Source of the DNA: Eremophila alpestris peregrina
Lineage: Eukaryota > Chordata > Aves > Passeriformes > Alaudidae
Assembly (NCBI GenBank): GCA_009792885.1
Contig: WMCF01000025.1
Location: forward strand, 7,274,530-7,338,529
DNA: 64,000 nt
Direction of reading: 5' to 3'
The notes below the pieces were generated by a model. That model was not told the DNA's origin. It ran no database searches and saw only the letters and a program-made list of their open reading frames with translations. The translations under genes and the position numbers were made by a program. Positions 63,376 through 64,000 of the stretch are shown in pieces (the stretch's first letter is position 1; each line of letters starts with the position of its first letter).

Positions 63376-64000
63376 GGTGGTGCTGGACAGGGCTGGGTGG
63401 GATAGGAGCGATCAGACTCTCCAAGTGCTGCCAGTTCCTCCCAGCTGACCCCATTGCAGCTCTTTCTTTGGTGAACCCATAATTCCCTGTTCTTCCCCAC
63501 GTCTATCACTTCCTCCTGGTCAACCCAACTCCTTCATTCCTCCCCACTGCTCCCAGTTCCTCTCCAATGCTCCCACTCCTCCCAGCTGGCCCATCCCAAG
63601 TCAGTGCTTCCATCACCTAGAGTTCCCTCCCAGTGCTTCCAGTTCCTCTCCAGTGCTCCCAGTCAGCCCCATCCAAGTGATCTCATCTTCTCCCATTCTT
63701 CTCCAGTGCTCCCAGCTCCTTTCCAGTGCTCCTAGCTCCTGCCAGTTGTCCTCATTTCCATCTCAAGTTCCTTCTTGGAAGTCCAAGTGCCCTCACCAGT
63801 GTTACCTGTTCCTTGCACTGCCTCACACTGCCTGCCCTTTATCCCACCCCAGCACTCCTGCATCCCTCCCAGTCCTTCCCAGTTCCCCTACAGATCTGCC
63901 CAGTATCATCCCAGACCCTCTCAGTCACCCCCAGTCTCCCCAGACACCCCTCAGTTCCTTCCACTACTCAGCCCCACCTCTCTCTGCAGTCTCCGAGTCA
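63376..64000. other. Upstream region / 5' UTR intron of the myosin gene
   Basis: Irregular, repetitive text of CTCCCAGTTCCTC and CAGTGCTCCCAG motifs. In sarcomeric myosin genes a 5' UTR intron lies here, and the acceptor before the ATG supports that. No clear TATA box or upstream UTR exon could be fixed. Confidence 0.45.

Overview
This window is vertebrate nuclear DNA, most likely from a bird. Split genes with GT-AG introns run throughout. Five interspersed repeats look like 3' ends of CR1, the dominant avian LINE, and one keeps the characteristic octamer tail. A solo LTR with a 6-bp target-site duplication is also present. All recognised genes lie on the minus strand, so they read right to left. 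Two single N bases inside long poly-A runs (21311 and 39464) mark joined contig ends, so this is a draft assembly.

Layout in transcription order: (1) 50503-63375, a complete sarcomeric myosin heavy chain gene of the slow/cardiac class (MYH7-like), with 38 coding exons and about 1937 codons; (2) 48.4-50.4 kb, an intergenic stretch with a G-rich imperfect minisatellite and a CR1 fragment; (3) about 38199-48100, the orthologue of human C7orf57, with a CpG-island first exon, six recognisable coding exons, a solo LTR in intron 1 and an in-frame stop in the penultimate exon; (4) 22124-about 33400, UPP1 (uridine phosphorylase 1), complete with seven coding exons, 313 codons and a CpG-island promoter; (5) 143-14225, the first four coding exons of ABCA13, which continues beyond the left edge.

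C7orf57, UPP1 and ABCA13 in the same order and orientation match human 7p12.3, a conserved synteny block. The myosin gene does not belong to that block in mammals, where SUN3 and HUS1 lie upstream of C7orf57. Base composition and gene architecture also change near 48.4 kb: AT-rich DNA with long introns to the left, GC-rich DNA with very short introns and minisatellites to the right. This is either an interchromosomal rearrangement or a chimeric scaffold.

The genes do not form a pathway. UPP1 is a cytosolic pyrimidine-salvage enzyme, ABCA13 is a giant lipid-transporter-family protein, C7orf57 is uncharacterised, and the myosin is a thick-filament motor. No bacterial-type operon, CRISPR array or novel defence system is visible. 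The most interesting observations are the in-frame TAG in C7orf57, the altered intron pattern of the myosin gene, the synteny break, the solo LTR and a pair of abutting palindromes at 18.7 kb.
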